Shown one piece after another: positions 23,746-33,686 of a stretch of DNA of 64,000 nt. The stretch lies in NCBI GenBank assembly GCA_027946365.1, contig JAPEUQ010000006.1:1860001-1924000 (forward strand). The letters run 5' to 3'. Below the pieces are notes generated by a model, which was not told the DNA's origin, ran no database searches, and was given only the letters and a program-made list of their open reading frames with translations. The DNA is from Kalmusia sp. IMI 367209 (taxonomy: Eukaryota > Ascomycota > Dothideomycetes > Pleosporales > Didymosphaeriaceae). The position numbers and the translations under genes were made by a program. How positions within the stretch are numbered: the first letter of the stretch is position 1; each line of letters begins with the position of its first letter.

Positions 23746-25659
23746 ATGTTCACATCGACGGGAAAGACGGCGCCGCCCCAGGCCTTCATATCGACGTATG
23801 CGCCGCGACTACGCTCGTACGGAAACTCGCTCATATCGCCGATTGTTCCGCCCTCAAATACGCTGCCGGTGCCGCGCACGACCAAGCGTGGGACAGCTGT
23901 AATCAGCTACGCAGAAGATGGGTTCGACGATGACTTCGACGAGGATAGCGAGAACCCGCGACGCGCGACTGGCCTACGCAGCATGCGCAGAGACGAGTCG
24001 TCGCTGGACAAGTCGGCGCAGATAGCTGCGCTGGGTAAGGAGATCTTAGCACCTGTCGACGTGCAGGGCATATGGCGAGACTGGATGGGACGGCCCAAAT
24101 ATACGCGGTGGGTGCCATGGGGAATCTTGTCCCGTCATCCGGTGGCGCTGCGATGAAGCTAATGAAAGACTGTAGGACTGAAAAGCAGGTGCAAATCCAG
24201 GCTGCCCTCCCCGTCACCCTGATTCCAATCCGAATAGACATGGACATCCAACCGTTCCGCCCCGATCCACCGCTGCCTACTCCTTCGAACGCTCGTGAAT
24301 TTGGTATCGATGAAACTCTTGCCGCCTACAGACAGCCAGACGTGACCCCCGGCTATCGCTTGAAAGACACCTTTCTGTGGAATTTGCACGAGGCTCTTAC
24401 AACTCCGGATCAGTTTGCAAAGACCTTTGTGGATGAAATGGATCTGCCAATCGACCGCAAACCATTGTTGATCATGAACATTGCAAGTCAGATACGGACG
24501 CAGTTGGAGGAATATGCAGGGGTAGCTTTGCATCCATTGTTTCACTCAACAGTATCGCCTGCGCTGGAAGGCCCTACCTCAACTGAGCCATCACAAGCTT
24601 TGCCACCGCAAGTTTTGGCATCGCGAGATGGTACCTCAACGCCTGCAGCACCGGCCACAAATGGCCATTCAACTCCGGTAGCTAACGGCATTACTCATCC
24701 AAATAGGACAGTAACACCAGTAGCCATTCCGAACGGTATTAGTGCATCCGCAACAGCTTTACCATCAGAAGAACTGCACAACCCAGACGACACGTATCGA
24801 TGCATTGTGACGCTCAACATCAATTTGTTAAACAGATTGTATAGCGATAAATTCGAATGGTCCCTACTCCATCCGCCAGGATTTGCCGAAATGTTCGCCA
24901 AGGTCACTTGCGCTGACTTGGGTTTGGCTGGAGAATGGGTTCCCGCAATGACCCATGCTATATATGAGGCAGTTCTGCGCTTAAAGAAAGAAGCTTGCGA
25001 GAATGGCGGCTTGGTCGGAGACAGTGAATTTGACAATGATGCCGTTGATCCTATAATTGGAGCAGGGTGGAGATATGACCAGGAGCACCTCTGCGATGAA
25101 TGGGAGCCCAAAGTGGAGATTCTTTCACCGGAAGAAATCGAAAAGCGTGAGGGTGACCGGGAAAGACAGATTCGACGACTTCGGAGAGAAACAGCACGGT
25201 TTTCTTCAACAGCGAACATGTCAGGTACCCCACAAAATGACTTTTTTGCCAATCCTGAGCAGACTGAGAACATGGGCCGCGGCGAGCGCAGCAAAAAGAA
25301 GAAGCGCTTCAGGAGTTTGAGTCCGCCCGGTGGTCGTGACACCCCAGAAGCAGGCTCTGGCTTTGGTGGCGGCTACGGAGGAGTAGGAGGTGCGCTGTCG
25401 GAAAGGTACGTAGATGCCTCAAATGGTATTCCAAACATGCTAATTATTCTCTAGTGAGCGACAGGTGTGGAATTGCGCGCATTGTCTGGTATGGGGTACT
25501 GCAGTGTGGGCGGTACGCGACGGACCCATGGGTCCACGAAAACTTTGTCACAATTGTGGCTATCTCTACGAACGTGATAAGAAACTGCCCCCATGGTCTC
25601 ATAATCTCTTCTTTGGAGACCATCCAAAGTACGAGGTCCCGAAGTATCCACAAAGGTAG
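23746..25659 (+). CDS. SFH1: SNF5-family chromatin remodeling subunit with C-terminal GATA-like finger
   Basis: Core subunit of an RSC/SWI-SNF nucleosome remodeler. Exons 23746-24107, 24176-25405 and 25455-25659 give 598 residues. The start was placed at the ATG at 23746 because the N-terminus then matches the filamentous-fungal Sfh1 pattern (QAFISTYAPRLR, TTKRGTAVISYAEDG). The SNF5 domain spans ~120-420: the first half has ALPVTLIPIRIDMDI and DTFLWNLHEALTTPDQFA, a Thr/Pro-rich insert interrupts it, and the second half has YRCIVTLNINLLN and FEWSLLHPPGFAEMFA. The final exon encodes a GATA-type zinc finger (CAHC, then CHNC 30 residues on) ending in KYPQR. Both introns restore conserved sequence. 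The alternative is the SWI/SNF paralogue Snf5; the length and N-terminus favour Sfh1. Confidence 0.9.
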
Positions 25660-27420
25660 CCTTGGAAACCACATGACATGGCTTCTAAGTAGTTTTGTTC
25701 TTCTTGGGGTCTACGAAACGACGGCTTTTCAGACACGTGTTTGAACTGACTTTAATGGGCACTGTACGCTTATTTTGTAGCATTTATCAGCGAAGGCGTC
25801 CGGTTCATGCAATGTTTGTTTTGTTAGGCAATAGGGGCCAGGAGGAATAGCCTGGGGAAGGAGGACGAGCTGCGTTTTCGTTTCTGTATAGTAGGGCGTG
25901 TTGCCTTATGCTACGCTTACAGCCGTAGATTGCCCGGAACTTTCTGGGAATCGCGTGGTCGTAGAGTCGTGCAGTTCATTGTTTCACAGGTAGCTAGTCA
26001 ACTGCCGAGAAGTCTATCACGTCTGTGACGCAATACTGCCAGTCAACCACTGCTATTCACAAACTAATGCTCTGTTCGCCGACTCGGGTGTTGCACAGTG
26101 ATGATCGGATCATTTTCATACCCACGTGTGACAGTTTCGAAGTCATCGTTTCGCTAGCGCTATGGCCGGCCTACCTACCCACAATATAAGGGCACATTTG
26201 CGCTATTAGCACATGCACATGCACACGCACACGCACTCGAACACAAATTATTGTCACTCTGCTGCCTAATGATTCAACAGTAACGATAACACTCCGCTGC
26301 CTCATCATTCCTCATCACTCTACCCGATCATGCAAACCCTGGTAGCACTATTCCGCGCTAACAAGGCGTCTGACCGTTGCTATTGTTCTTTGTTCTCAGC
26401 ACTGCCTGGCGCTCTGTTCAAGTTTTCATGCACGGCGCATTCCGCCTAAATCGTGAAAGAGCTGATGCTACGAATGGGAATGATGCGGCTTTGCCTCTCG
26501 TGGTATCCTGCGCCGAACTCGTCCATGTCTCAACGTGGCGCGGAGAAACCATCTGCGGGAGGCGTCGGGACTGACGCGTGCAGCAGGACCCTTCACGGCG
26601 TCTCTGTGATTCTAGATTTGCCTGGTGTAGGCATTGTTGTGGCATGTTGGTCGTTTTGAACGGCGGCAGTTGTCAGAGTGGTGAGGATGAGGGTCGAGGG
26701 GTTGATGGGAATATTGCCTAACAGGGGTTAGCGCATATATTATGGTGAGTGAATAGGAAATTGCGGCGCTCGGATTGGACGGCGCTGGAATGTACGAGGA
26801 CGGCACGGGTCAAGCATGGCTCTTGCTATTGTGTGCGGTTTCTAGAGAAGAACAATAGCGGTCGGATATGGGCGCCTGTTGTCTGAGCCACCCCGAGTAT
26901 AAATCCAGCGTAAGACGCGGTTCTTGCTTCTTTGCCTTCCTCAACTGCGAATACAGTTTCGATCGACCTAAGAGTAAGTCGCTTGAAGGGTTCCAATACA
27001 GGTATGTATGATTTCGTTGCTTGATGTGCATCTTTCTTTTCGCGATCGCATTTTTTTTTCATTGTATTGCCTTGTTGGATTTTGGTGTGTGAGCATTGTG
27101 AAGAGGGAAAAGTACGTATACTAAGTTTTTGTAGAAAGAGTACTAGTCATCTAAGCAAAACCCTTGAACGAGGTGCACTCAGTACAACACCACTTATTTT
27201 GGGCCTACCTGTCGACTTACCGACAGTACTGCCGACAGTTTTCCATCGTTCCACATCTGGCAATAAATCTCGTTTTCACCGGCGGCTTCCTTCGTTTAAA
27301 TCATACACCCGAAGTTCCTCACCCCAGCATCACGCCACAACCTCGCGCCTCACAACGTGACTTCGCCAACAACCGGAAACCAATATCCCAAGTCACGACA
27401 CTTAATTAAGAACCATACAT
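25660..27420. other. intergenic region before the polyQ gene
   Basis: About 1.8 kb with no supportable gene. It contains the SFH1 3' UTR and the promoter of the gene starting at 27421. A short CACATG/CACACG tandem lies at 26211-26236. The region near 27300-27420 is pyrimidine-rich and A-rich, as expected of a fungal 5' leader. Confidence 0.5.
26211..26236. repeat. short CA-rich tandem repeat
   Basis: Four to five imperfect hexamers of CACATG/CACACG type in intergenic DNA. A simple-sequence tract with no evident function; a potential length-polymorphic marker. Confidence 0.7.
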
Positions 27421-27999
27421 ATGGACCCGTCGCGAAACCCGGCACTGCACAACGCAAAGTTGGAGACTGTCTCACTACCGAACTCACAACGCCAAGCATC
27501 TACTTCGGATTCATATACGGGGCCTGACATGCCCCCTCCGCCTGCATACCACACAATCGTAGACCCAACAGACCCCCTCCCAAATATGCATAATCCATAT
27601 GATCCCCTAGAGGAAGAAGAGAAGGAACAGGATATGCCTGAGATCAATGTCAATGCTACGACGCAGATCAGAGGCCACGGGAATATCATCAGTATCGCGC
27701 AGATGGACAGTATGAGGATTGCGAACTTGCTGGCGATATTGGTGCATGGAGGCTTGCCGGCGCAGGCAAATGTGCAGGCAGCGCAAGCACACGCTGAGGC
27801 TCAGGCGCAAACACCGCCTTCGACTGCAGCGCAACGACCAAGCCAAGAGCGGAGAGAGCTCCCAAGGATAAACATCAACATCAATTGCGGCGCTACCGTT
27901 ATTGGAGATCGCAACATCGTAGGGCCTGGATTAGGAGACATTGCGCGACACATACAATTAGCGCAGCAGCGACAACAGCAGCTACAGCAACAACATCAA

Positions 28000-28034
<35 letters not shown>

Positions 28035-28278
28035 ACATCAACATCACCAGCAGCAGAAACAAGTCCCTGTCGTCGACCCGAAAGCAACCCACCCGCAGCG
28101 TCCAGGATTCGGATTTCCGGTTCCTGTTCAGACTTCGATAGTAACGCCGCCAATGAGCCGTAGCTCAAGCTTTGGAAGCGATGGTGCGACTGCTATGAAG
28201 AAGGAGGATGTTGGTGGTGTGAAAAGGAAGGCGGAAGAGGAGCAGCATGGAGAATCGGCGACAAAGAGGAGTCGTTGA
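27421..28278 (+). CDS. polyglutamine-rich hypothetical protein with a duplicated 17-residue motif
   Basis: Intronless, 285 residues, ATG at 27421. I cannot assign a family. Residues 1-70 are polar and Pro-rich with an acidic run (EEEEKE) near 64-69. Residues 75-91 (INVNATTQIRGHGNIIS) and 152-168 (ININCGATVIGDRNIVG) are imperfect copies of one motif with alternating Ile/Val and conserved Gly and Asn. Between them lie a helix-like segment (MDSMRIANLLAILVHGG) and an Ala/Gln-rich stretch. A Gln/His tract of 33 codons covers 27964-28062. The C-terminus is basic and ends in KRKAEEE and TKRSR, which would serve as a nuclear localisation signal. The layout suggests a nuclear or aggregation-prone regulator, but this is inference. 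Confidence 0.75.
27964..28062 (+). repeat. CAG/CAA trinucleotide tract encoding polyGln
   Basis: Thirty-three codons, nearly all CAG or CAA with a few His, Arg, Leu and Lys interruptions, inside the gene at 27421-28278. Mixed CAG/CAA codons imply the Gln run is kept by selection or is an old expansion rather than pure slippage. Confidence 0.85.
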
Positions 28279-29861
28279 TCAAATGCTGAGAAAATATCGG
28301 TTCTCAGGATGTCTTTGAGTTTGACTGTGACGATTATTATGGCGGGTAGGATATGAGGTGTTCTTTTGTGTTTTTGAGGGTGGGATCTGGCAATTGAGCA
28401 GACACTTGCCAGCGTTAGGGTACACGTGGACATGATTATGAGTTATGTTGGAGATTATGCTTCTTCATTAATATGTTAGTCATCTCTACGCAGGGGGTTC
28501 ATGTACACAGGAAGATATACCAATAGATAGCGGGCTGTTGACCAAGTCTGTCTGGACTCTGAACGGACCTAACCTGTCAATATTAGATGCACAGGTCGAT
28601 TCACTAGAGACGTGTTCAAGAGCCTGGCCATGTCCGATTTGACGCCGCGACGTAACGAGCACGGCGTCACCAAACCCGTATAATACTACTCGGGTTCGCT
28701 AATAGCGAAATCCATCTAATGTCCCCGGAGAAGCCTATCGATCAAAAGATGGCTAATGAGCACGAGTGAAGGCACATTCTTCGCGTATGTAGGAGACAGC
28801 ACCAAGACGCCATCCAAGACGCCATGTGTAACCAAGCCGCAGTGGTTGAGGTACTAGATCGCACACACCCTCGCCATCAGCAGATGCGGAGGAATTGGCG
28901 CTGTATCGTGCTTCCTGGGGTAACACGCCCAACGATACACAGATCAATCTCGGTGTGGTGTCCAGCTCTTTTTTCGTAAATTGATAGATGCGAGGGCTGC
29001 GGGGATGGGTATGGCATCGTATGACTGCCGCCTCGGCGCTCACAGGGTCCGTCCGGGGGAACGAGCTTCAGCAAGGTGGCATCTTTGGGCCCTGTGGATC
29101 CCCCCCGCCTGTGCTGCTATTGGTATTGCCCATCAGCTCAGGGCAGTCTCGACGACGAAGACTACAAATAGACGCCGCCAATACTCCTCACGAGATCGAA
29201 TTGCTCAAGGCGCCTCTCTCGTCCAATCTGCACTCCGATTGCCGGTTCGCGCTGACGCAGCTCGCGATCCCTTGGCAACCGCTCCGACCACGCTAGCCCG
29301 CTTTCAGCGTCCCGTTGAGCGCACCTTCCCTTAAGCTCCACTACTGGCCACTGCCTCCTGTGCCCTTTCTTCCTCGCTCTCACCTCCACCGACTTCGTCC
29401 TTCTTTGTTTTGTGCTCCTCAAGCTCCAGGAAGCACCTCTGGGCTGGGTGCTCGTGCTCTCCCGTCGGCAACCTGCGTCCCTGACCCGCATCTCGTGCAA
29501 CCTGTCCTCGACGCCGGCCGCATTCGCCTTCACCGTATCGACCGTTCACTCAGCTTCGAGGTGTCCTGAGCAACGCGCGACGTAATTCAACCCACCACAA
29601 GGTCCAATTGCGAAGCTCTACCGATACAATCTTCCCTTGAGCTCTGGCACTCTCGCTCGTGTGTTACCCCAGGAGACACATTTCAAGCTCGGATCCTCAA
29701 CGCCTTTGCTGGCTTGAAAGGTCCACTTCGCCCTAGCCAGCCATCGTCGAGTGAGGACCATCCGATATTCGACCACTCGCAGACCCGCATACGTGTCCTC
29801 CGGCTGGTACTTTTCCTTGCGCGCCGAGCTCGTTTAGCATTTTAAACTCTACATCGCTATA
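28279..29861. other. intergenic region with probable long 5' leader
   Basis: About 1.6 kb. The last ~600 bp (29250-29861) is C/T-rich with many short CT runs, which is typical of fungal promoters and 5' UTRs, and precedes the ATG at 29862. Open frames at 28981-29569 overlap this leader in several frames and have no recognisable content. Confidence 0.45.
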
Positions 29862-30923
29862 ATGGAACCCTGGCAGAGCTGGGCAGCCTTTTTGGCTATT
29901 CTTGCCCTTATTGTTGTCTATTATAGAAGTAAAAATCAGCCCAGCGGTCCGAACCGGGGACGCCCACTCCAGCGGGCCACCAATGCACAGTCGATCGAGT
30001 GGAGCGACTCTGAGAAGAAGTCGAAGACGAAGGCAGCGAAAGCCAAGCCCCCCCGCAAGTCTGTGAAGAAGGCTGTCCAGGACGTCGGAAACAAGGCGGA
30101 AGCCGATCTCTCCGCGGTCTCCTCCACCACAGGCGCTGACGCTGACGATGACCTTTCGCCGGTCCAGTCTCCCTCGCTTGCCGCCAAGATTGCGGACAAG
30201 GTCCCGAGCGGCAAGGACGTCTCGGACATGCTGGACCCGAAAAATGCGCCCTCCGTCATGAGGATCACAGAGTCCTTGAAGCCGGGGCGCCCTGCCAAGC
30301 CGCAGCAGAAGAGCTCTGAGTCTCAGACCAAGACCAAGAAGCAGGCTCAGAACGAGAAGAAGAGGGAGGCTGAGAAGGCTGCCCGTGCAGCTGCAGAGGT
30401 GGAGCGCAAGAAGCTGGAGGAGAAACAGCGTGCATTGGCCCGAGAGTCTCGTGGAGAGGCTCCTCGCAACGGTGTTCGCTCTAGCCAACCTCCGACTTCG
30501 AATGCCTGGAACCGTGCCGCTGCCCCAGCTGCCAATGAGCCCGCCCATGGCCAGTTGCTGGATACCATCGATAATACTTCGACTGCCAGCTCTGCCACCA
30601 ATGGCACGGCACCTACCCCCGACTCTACGTCCTACTCGAACCTCCCGTCCGAGGAGGATCAGATGCGGGAGGCATTGGCCGAATCTGCATGGACGACCGT
30701 CCCGAAGGGGAAGAAGAAGAAAATCACGAAGGCAAGTGACGAGCTCGCTGGCGAAGGAAGTGATTCTGGTGTCCCTCACGAACCTGTCCCGGCCCCAGTT
30801 AAGCCAACTCCAGCCCCAGTTGCGAAGAAGGAGAACGCAAAGGCCGCTTCCCGTTACGAAGTTCTTTCGGCACCTATCACTGACGCTAGTCACCCTATGG
30901 ACTCTGACTGGCCAGTTGTATGA
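29862..30923 (+). CDS. single-pass membrane protein with long charged tail, hypothetical
   Basis: Intronless, 353 residues, ATG at 29862. Residues ~5-22 form one hydrophobic helix (WAAFLAILALIVVYY) followed at once by basic residues, which predicts an N-terminal signal anchor with the tail in the cytosol, probably on the ER or nuclear envelope. The rest is hydrophilic: Lys/Ser/Asp-rich, with a Glu/Lys/Ala coiled-coil-like segment at ~150-200 (EKKREAEKAARAAAEVERKK), then Ser/Thr/Pro/Asn-rich. Near the C-terminus a short ordered piece is visible (AWTTVPKGKKKK and SRYEVLS...DSDWPVV). The layout recalls ribosome-binding or membrane-tether proteins, but I do not recognise the family and assign no function. 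Confidence 0.75.
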   Translation: MEPWQSWAAFLAILALIVVYYRSKNQPSGPNRGRPLQRATNAQSIEWSDSEKKSKTKAAKAKPPRKSVKKAVQDVGNKAEADLSAVSSTTGADADDDLSPVQSPSLAAKIADKVPSGKDVSDMLDPKNAPSVMRITESLKPGRPAKPQQKSSESQTKTKKQAQNEKKREAEKAARAAAEVERKKLEEKQRALARESRGEAPRNGVRSSQPPTSNAWNRAAAPAANEPAHGQLLDTIDNTSTASSATNGTAPTPDSTSYSNLPSEEDQMREALAESAWTTVPKGKKKKITKASDELAGEGSDSGVPHEPVPAPVKPTPAPVAKKENAKAASRYEVLSAPITDASHPMDSDWPVV

Positions 30924-31735
30924 GCTAAGGCTGCTCTTTGAGCAAAGGTTAGTGAATGAATCCCCTCTACACCTCGTTTACCCCCTCATATCTTGCGCCT
31001 GTCATTCTTGGTAATCGGTGGAGGACTCGGTTTTGTCACTCGACATCTGGGTGTTGTGGTTGGAGTATCGGCAGAGTATGCAGCCTCAGTCCTGTTTCGA
31101 ACTGTTTAGCAAGCGATCGTTCGGTCTGCATTCATTGTTGGATTTCATTTTTGCGGAAGGTGCGGATGGAAGAGTCATGTACAACAACAACAACAACGTT
31201 CTCTTGTGATTCAGATGGTGGAGGCAGATTTGGGAGGAAATGCATGGGATTGGCTATACGAGCAGCCCGGTTTTCTTACATCAAAAAGCAGCTTTGGCGT
31301 TGGGCAATCGCAAGGTGTAGCTGCACGCGGAGGTTTTCAATATGTCCCTGTCATTACTTCTCATTGTACGAGCTTCAACTACGTTAGGTTTCATGCTGAT
31401 AATGCGGTTGACATGAAAATACTTGTGAAAACATTGCGTGTGTATTCGACCCATTGTGACAGCGGTAGAATATTGACGCAAGGGTCTGAAGACGCATCAG
31501 TGACTGAGTTTTGTTAGGATATACAGGTCTGTCCATGGGGTTGGATCCGGATTTGGATCTTGGCTAGTGCGCACCGCCACATGTGATTAGGATCCGGCGA
31601 CATGTGAAAGGCAGCTCGGCAGCTCAAAGGAAAGAGAGCGGACCATCCCCCATTGCTACATACGTACATTTCCCCGCGCGAATCAACAAATCATCTGCGC
31701 GATGCGGTTGGCTGCTGACACGGGCACCTGCCAGC
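30924..31735. other. intergenic region with (CAA)n tract
   Basis: About 0.8 kb between two plus-strand genes. It holds the 3' UTR of the membrane protein and the promoter of the patatin-like gene. A (CAA)5 run lies at 31182-31196. No gene is supported. Confidence 0.5.
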
Positions 31736-33589
31736 ATGTCGTCGTCGCAGCCGGTATGGGCTAATGTGGCGGCCATCGCAGGCACCGTTTGGGCGTGCCT
31801 TGTTGACGTCTTCGTCTTCTGGCACCTGGTACGTCTACGCTAGCCATCGCTCAGACAAATTGGAGCTCTAGAATATGGCGAGACGATGCTAACGGAAGTC
31901 TCCAAGAAACTGTTCTCGTGGTGGACTCAGAAGAAGCCGCGCGACGTCCTCCTCGAAACCCTCGCGGCGTCCAATCTCTACGAAGAGTACGAGGCCGCTG
32001 CCTTTCAGCTCGACGAGGTCCTCGGCTACGACCTCTGGCGCCAAAATCCTACGTCCAAGTTCTACGACTATCGTCTCATCTACGAGCGCCTGCAGGCCAT
32101 CATCGAGGCCCGCGAGGAGGATGATATACTCGGGCTTGTTTCTTTGCTGCGCAGCGGATTGGTGAGGAATCTGGGCAACATCACGGCCCCAAGGCTGTTC
32201 AATAGAGCTTACGCGGGCACCAAACTGTTGATCGAGGACTATATTACCCAGGTTGCGCTCGCCGTGGATCATGTCACGAGCTACCCTGTGACGGCCGATT
32301 CTGGCCTCACGAACCAGAACAAGCTCGATGTTCTGCACGATACGCGGCAGGCTTTTGGTCGCTCCGTCCTTGTCCTTCAAGGTGGCGCCATCTTCGGTCT
32401 CTGCCACCTGGGCGTCGTAAAGGCGCTCCATCTCCGCGGGCTCCTCCCCCGCATCATCTCCGGCACAGCAACAGGCGCGTTGATCGCAGCCCTCGTCGGT
32501 GTTCACACTGAAGACGAGCTCCTCGACTTCCTCAAAGGCTCCAGTATCAATCTCACAGCTTTCACTAAGAAAGGCGGACTGGAGACTCAGAACGAGAGCA
32601 CTTGGTACCAGACGCTGATCCGACGCATCAAGCGCTTCATCCGCGAGGGCTACTTCCTCGACGTCAGCATTCTAGAACAGGTCGTACGCGCAAACGTCGA
32701 AGATCTCACCTTCGAAGAAGCCTACCTGAAAACAAAGAGAGTATTGAACATCACCGTCTCTACTACAGGCGGAGGCGGCGTTCCGGACCTCCTCAACTAT
32801 CTCACCGCGCCCAACGTTCTCATCTGGTCCGCGGCCCTTGCTTCAAACGCTTCGTCATCTACCCTATACCATCCGGTCACCCTCCTCTGCAAAGACGATG
32901 CCGGCAACATAACGCCTTGGTCGCCCTCCCTGTCCACCACTTTCCGCCCTTGGACACATGCGTCGTACACAGATACCAGGGAGTCGCCGCTCCACCGCAT
33001 CGCCGAGCTGTTCAACGTGAACCACTTCATAGTCTCGCAGGCGCGACCCTACCTCGCGCCCTTTCTCCGCTCGGACCTGCACCATCCTAGTGCCAAGCAA
33101 GATGGCGGGAAATACCAGATCAGCATGCCCATCCTTCGCCTCATCGTCATGGAGATCCAGCACCGCCTCCACCAGCTCAACGAGCTCGGCGTGCTTCCGC
33201 CTTCGATCCGCCGCTTCCTCCTCGACGAGAACGTGCCTGGTCCCAGCCTGACTCTTGTCCCGGAGCTCACGCCTAGGGATTTCTTCAAGCTGCTCGAGAA
33301 TCCGACCAAGGATGCGGTGGACTATTGGATCAGACGCGGGGAGAAGAGCGTCTGGCCTGCCGTCGGCGCACTGAAGGTCCGGTGCGCGGTCGAAGTCGAA
33401 CTGGACAGGGGATACCAGCTCGTGCGGCGGCGGCGGAAGCATGGGCTCAAAGGCGAGAAGGACAGCCCAGGCGAAGGAGGATCCAGTACGTCGGTGCTGC
33501 GTAAGAGCGGGAGCCGGGGAGAAGACGTGTGGGACACGGACAGGAGGCGTCGAGCAGCCAGTTTCGGCGAAGAACTAAGAATCTTGTAA
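31736..33589 (+). CDS. patatin-like protein of the TGL3/4/5 class with a lost catalytic serine
   Basis: Resembles the DUF3336-patatin lipases that hydrolyse triacylglycerol on lipid droplets. Exons 31736-31828 and ~31883-33589 give about 599 residues. Exon 1 encodes a hydrophobic N-terminal segment (NVAAIAGTVWACLVDVFVFW) suited to membrane or droplet attachment. The acceptor could be 31871 instead, with a different donor. Residues ~45-170 match DUF3336 (YEEYEAAAFQLDEVLGYDLWR). The patatin domain starts at the glycine-rich LQGGAIFGLCHLGV. The nucleophile elbow, normally GxSxG, reads GTATG with Ala at residue 227. The usual DGS element before the conserved ELFNVNHFIVSQ segment reads SYTDTRES, so the catalytic Asp is also not evident. 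The rest of the fold is intact (NYLTAPNVLIWSAALAS). A regulatory or structural role seems more likely than lipase activity. Confidence 0.85.
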
Positions 33590-33686
33590 ACGCCGCACGA
33601 CGAAACTTGAATTCAAAAAAATACAAATGCTATATGTACATGTCGAAGATTGGACATTAAAGATTAAACTCGTTTCCCCCCGCGTT

